A stretch of DNA of 22,500 nt from Symbiodinium natans (taxonomy: Eukaryota; Sar; Dinophyceae; Suessiales; Symbiodiniaceae). Location of the stretch: positions 557,564 to 580,063 of the forward strand of contig CAJNDS010001913.1 of assembly GCA_905221605.1 (NCBI GenBank). Reading direction: 5' to 3'. Numbering within the stretch: the stretch's first letter is position 1; every line of letters begins with the position of its first letter. Both the position numbers and the translations under genes were made by a program. Of this stretch, positions 22,400 through 22,500 are shown one piece after another. The notes beneath the pieces are model-generated. The model did not search any database. It had not been told where the DNA came from and worked only from the letters and a program-made list of their open reading frames with translations.

Positions 22400-22469
22400 C
22401 ACCCCCCGGGGTTCGAGCCCGGGGCCTCGGGTCACAAGCTCAATCGCTCTGCCACTAGGCCATTTGGTC
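22400..22469 (-). other. Degenerate tRNA-like sequence, possible SINE head
   Basis: On the minus strand an A-box-like TGGCCTAGTGG (22452-22462) is followed by a B-box-like GGCTCGAACCC with a perfect 5-bp T stem (CCGGG/CCCGG). D and anticodon stems are imperfect, and the expected acceptor strands (GACCAAA and GGGGTGC) do not pair, so a functional tRNA is unlikely. Both RNA polymerase III promoter boxes are kept, as in tRNA-derived SINEs. The body would extend leftward, toward the trinucleotide satellite. A decayed tRNA gene is the alternative. Confidence 0.5.
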
Positions 22470-22500
22470 TGTGCCTCTTCAGAGTCGAAGAAGCAAATAA

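Noticed and set aside
22400-22469. Functional tRNA gene
   Set aside because: Acceptor strands do not pair and the D and anticodon stems are imperfect.

Overview
The window looks like nuclear DNA of a dinoflagellate, probably close to Symbiodiniaceae or another core group. The reasons are: (i) TTTAGGG/CCCTAAA telomere-type repeats scattered through about 19 kb; (ii) a FNIP/LRR-like 22-residue repeat protein with a ubiquitin-like N-terminus, and a BTB/POZ protein, both of types I associate with dinoflagellates; (iii) intronless reading frames lying far apart in huge intergenic space; (iv) abundant microsatellites, homopolymers and small fold-back elements. Other TTTAGGG alveolates, such as Eimeria (which also has interstitial AGGGTTT repeats), fit the gene content less well. 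No spliced-leader relict was found that would settle it.

Layout. 1-620: 3' end of a C2H2/C2HC zinc-finger reading frame entering from the left edge, perhaps the tail of a LINE-type retroelement. 780-2500: simple sequence (pyrimidine minisatellite, TA-rich DNA, a satellite with G-run/C-run hairpins, an AT-rich tandem repeat, a CTA microsatellite). 2560-6160: interstitial telomeric arrays in both orientations, separated by short exon-like islands and a fold-back repeat. 6279-8206: the FNIP-repeat gene, broken by one missing base between repeats 7 and 8. 8226-18960: a mosaic of telomeric arrays, fold-back elements, homopolymers, purine and C tracts and more short coding-like islands. 19275-19871: an intact intronless BTB/POZ gene. 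19872-21680: sparse sequence with degenerate telomeric blocks and one Cys-rich coding island. 21790-22230: GTA/GCA trinucleotide satellite. 22400-22469: a degenerate tRNA-like (SINE-head-like) sequence on the minus strand.

The BTB gene is the only complete, confident protein-coding gene. The FNIP gene is confident as a family member, but its integrity is doubtful. The most unusual theme is that short, GC-rich, open stretches of about 55-100 bp are hemmed in by telomeric arrays, and several have splice-like borders (CAG or AAG before, GT after). Two readings are possible: exons whose introns have filled with telomere repeats, or gene shards captured with telomeric DNA at repaired breaks. Transcript data would decide. 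All identifications are by eye; no database search was possible.
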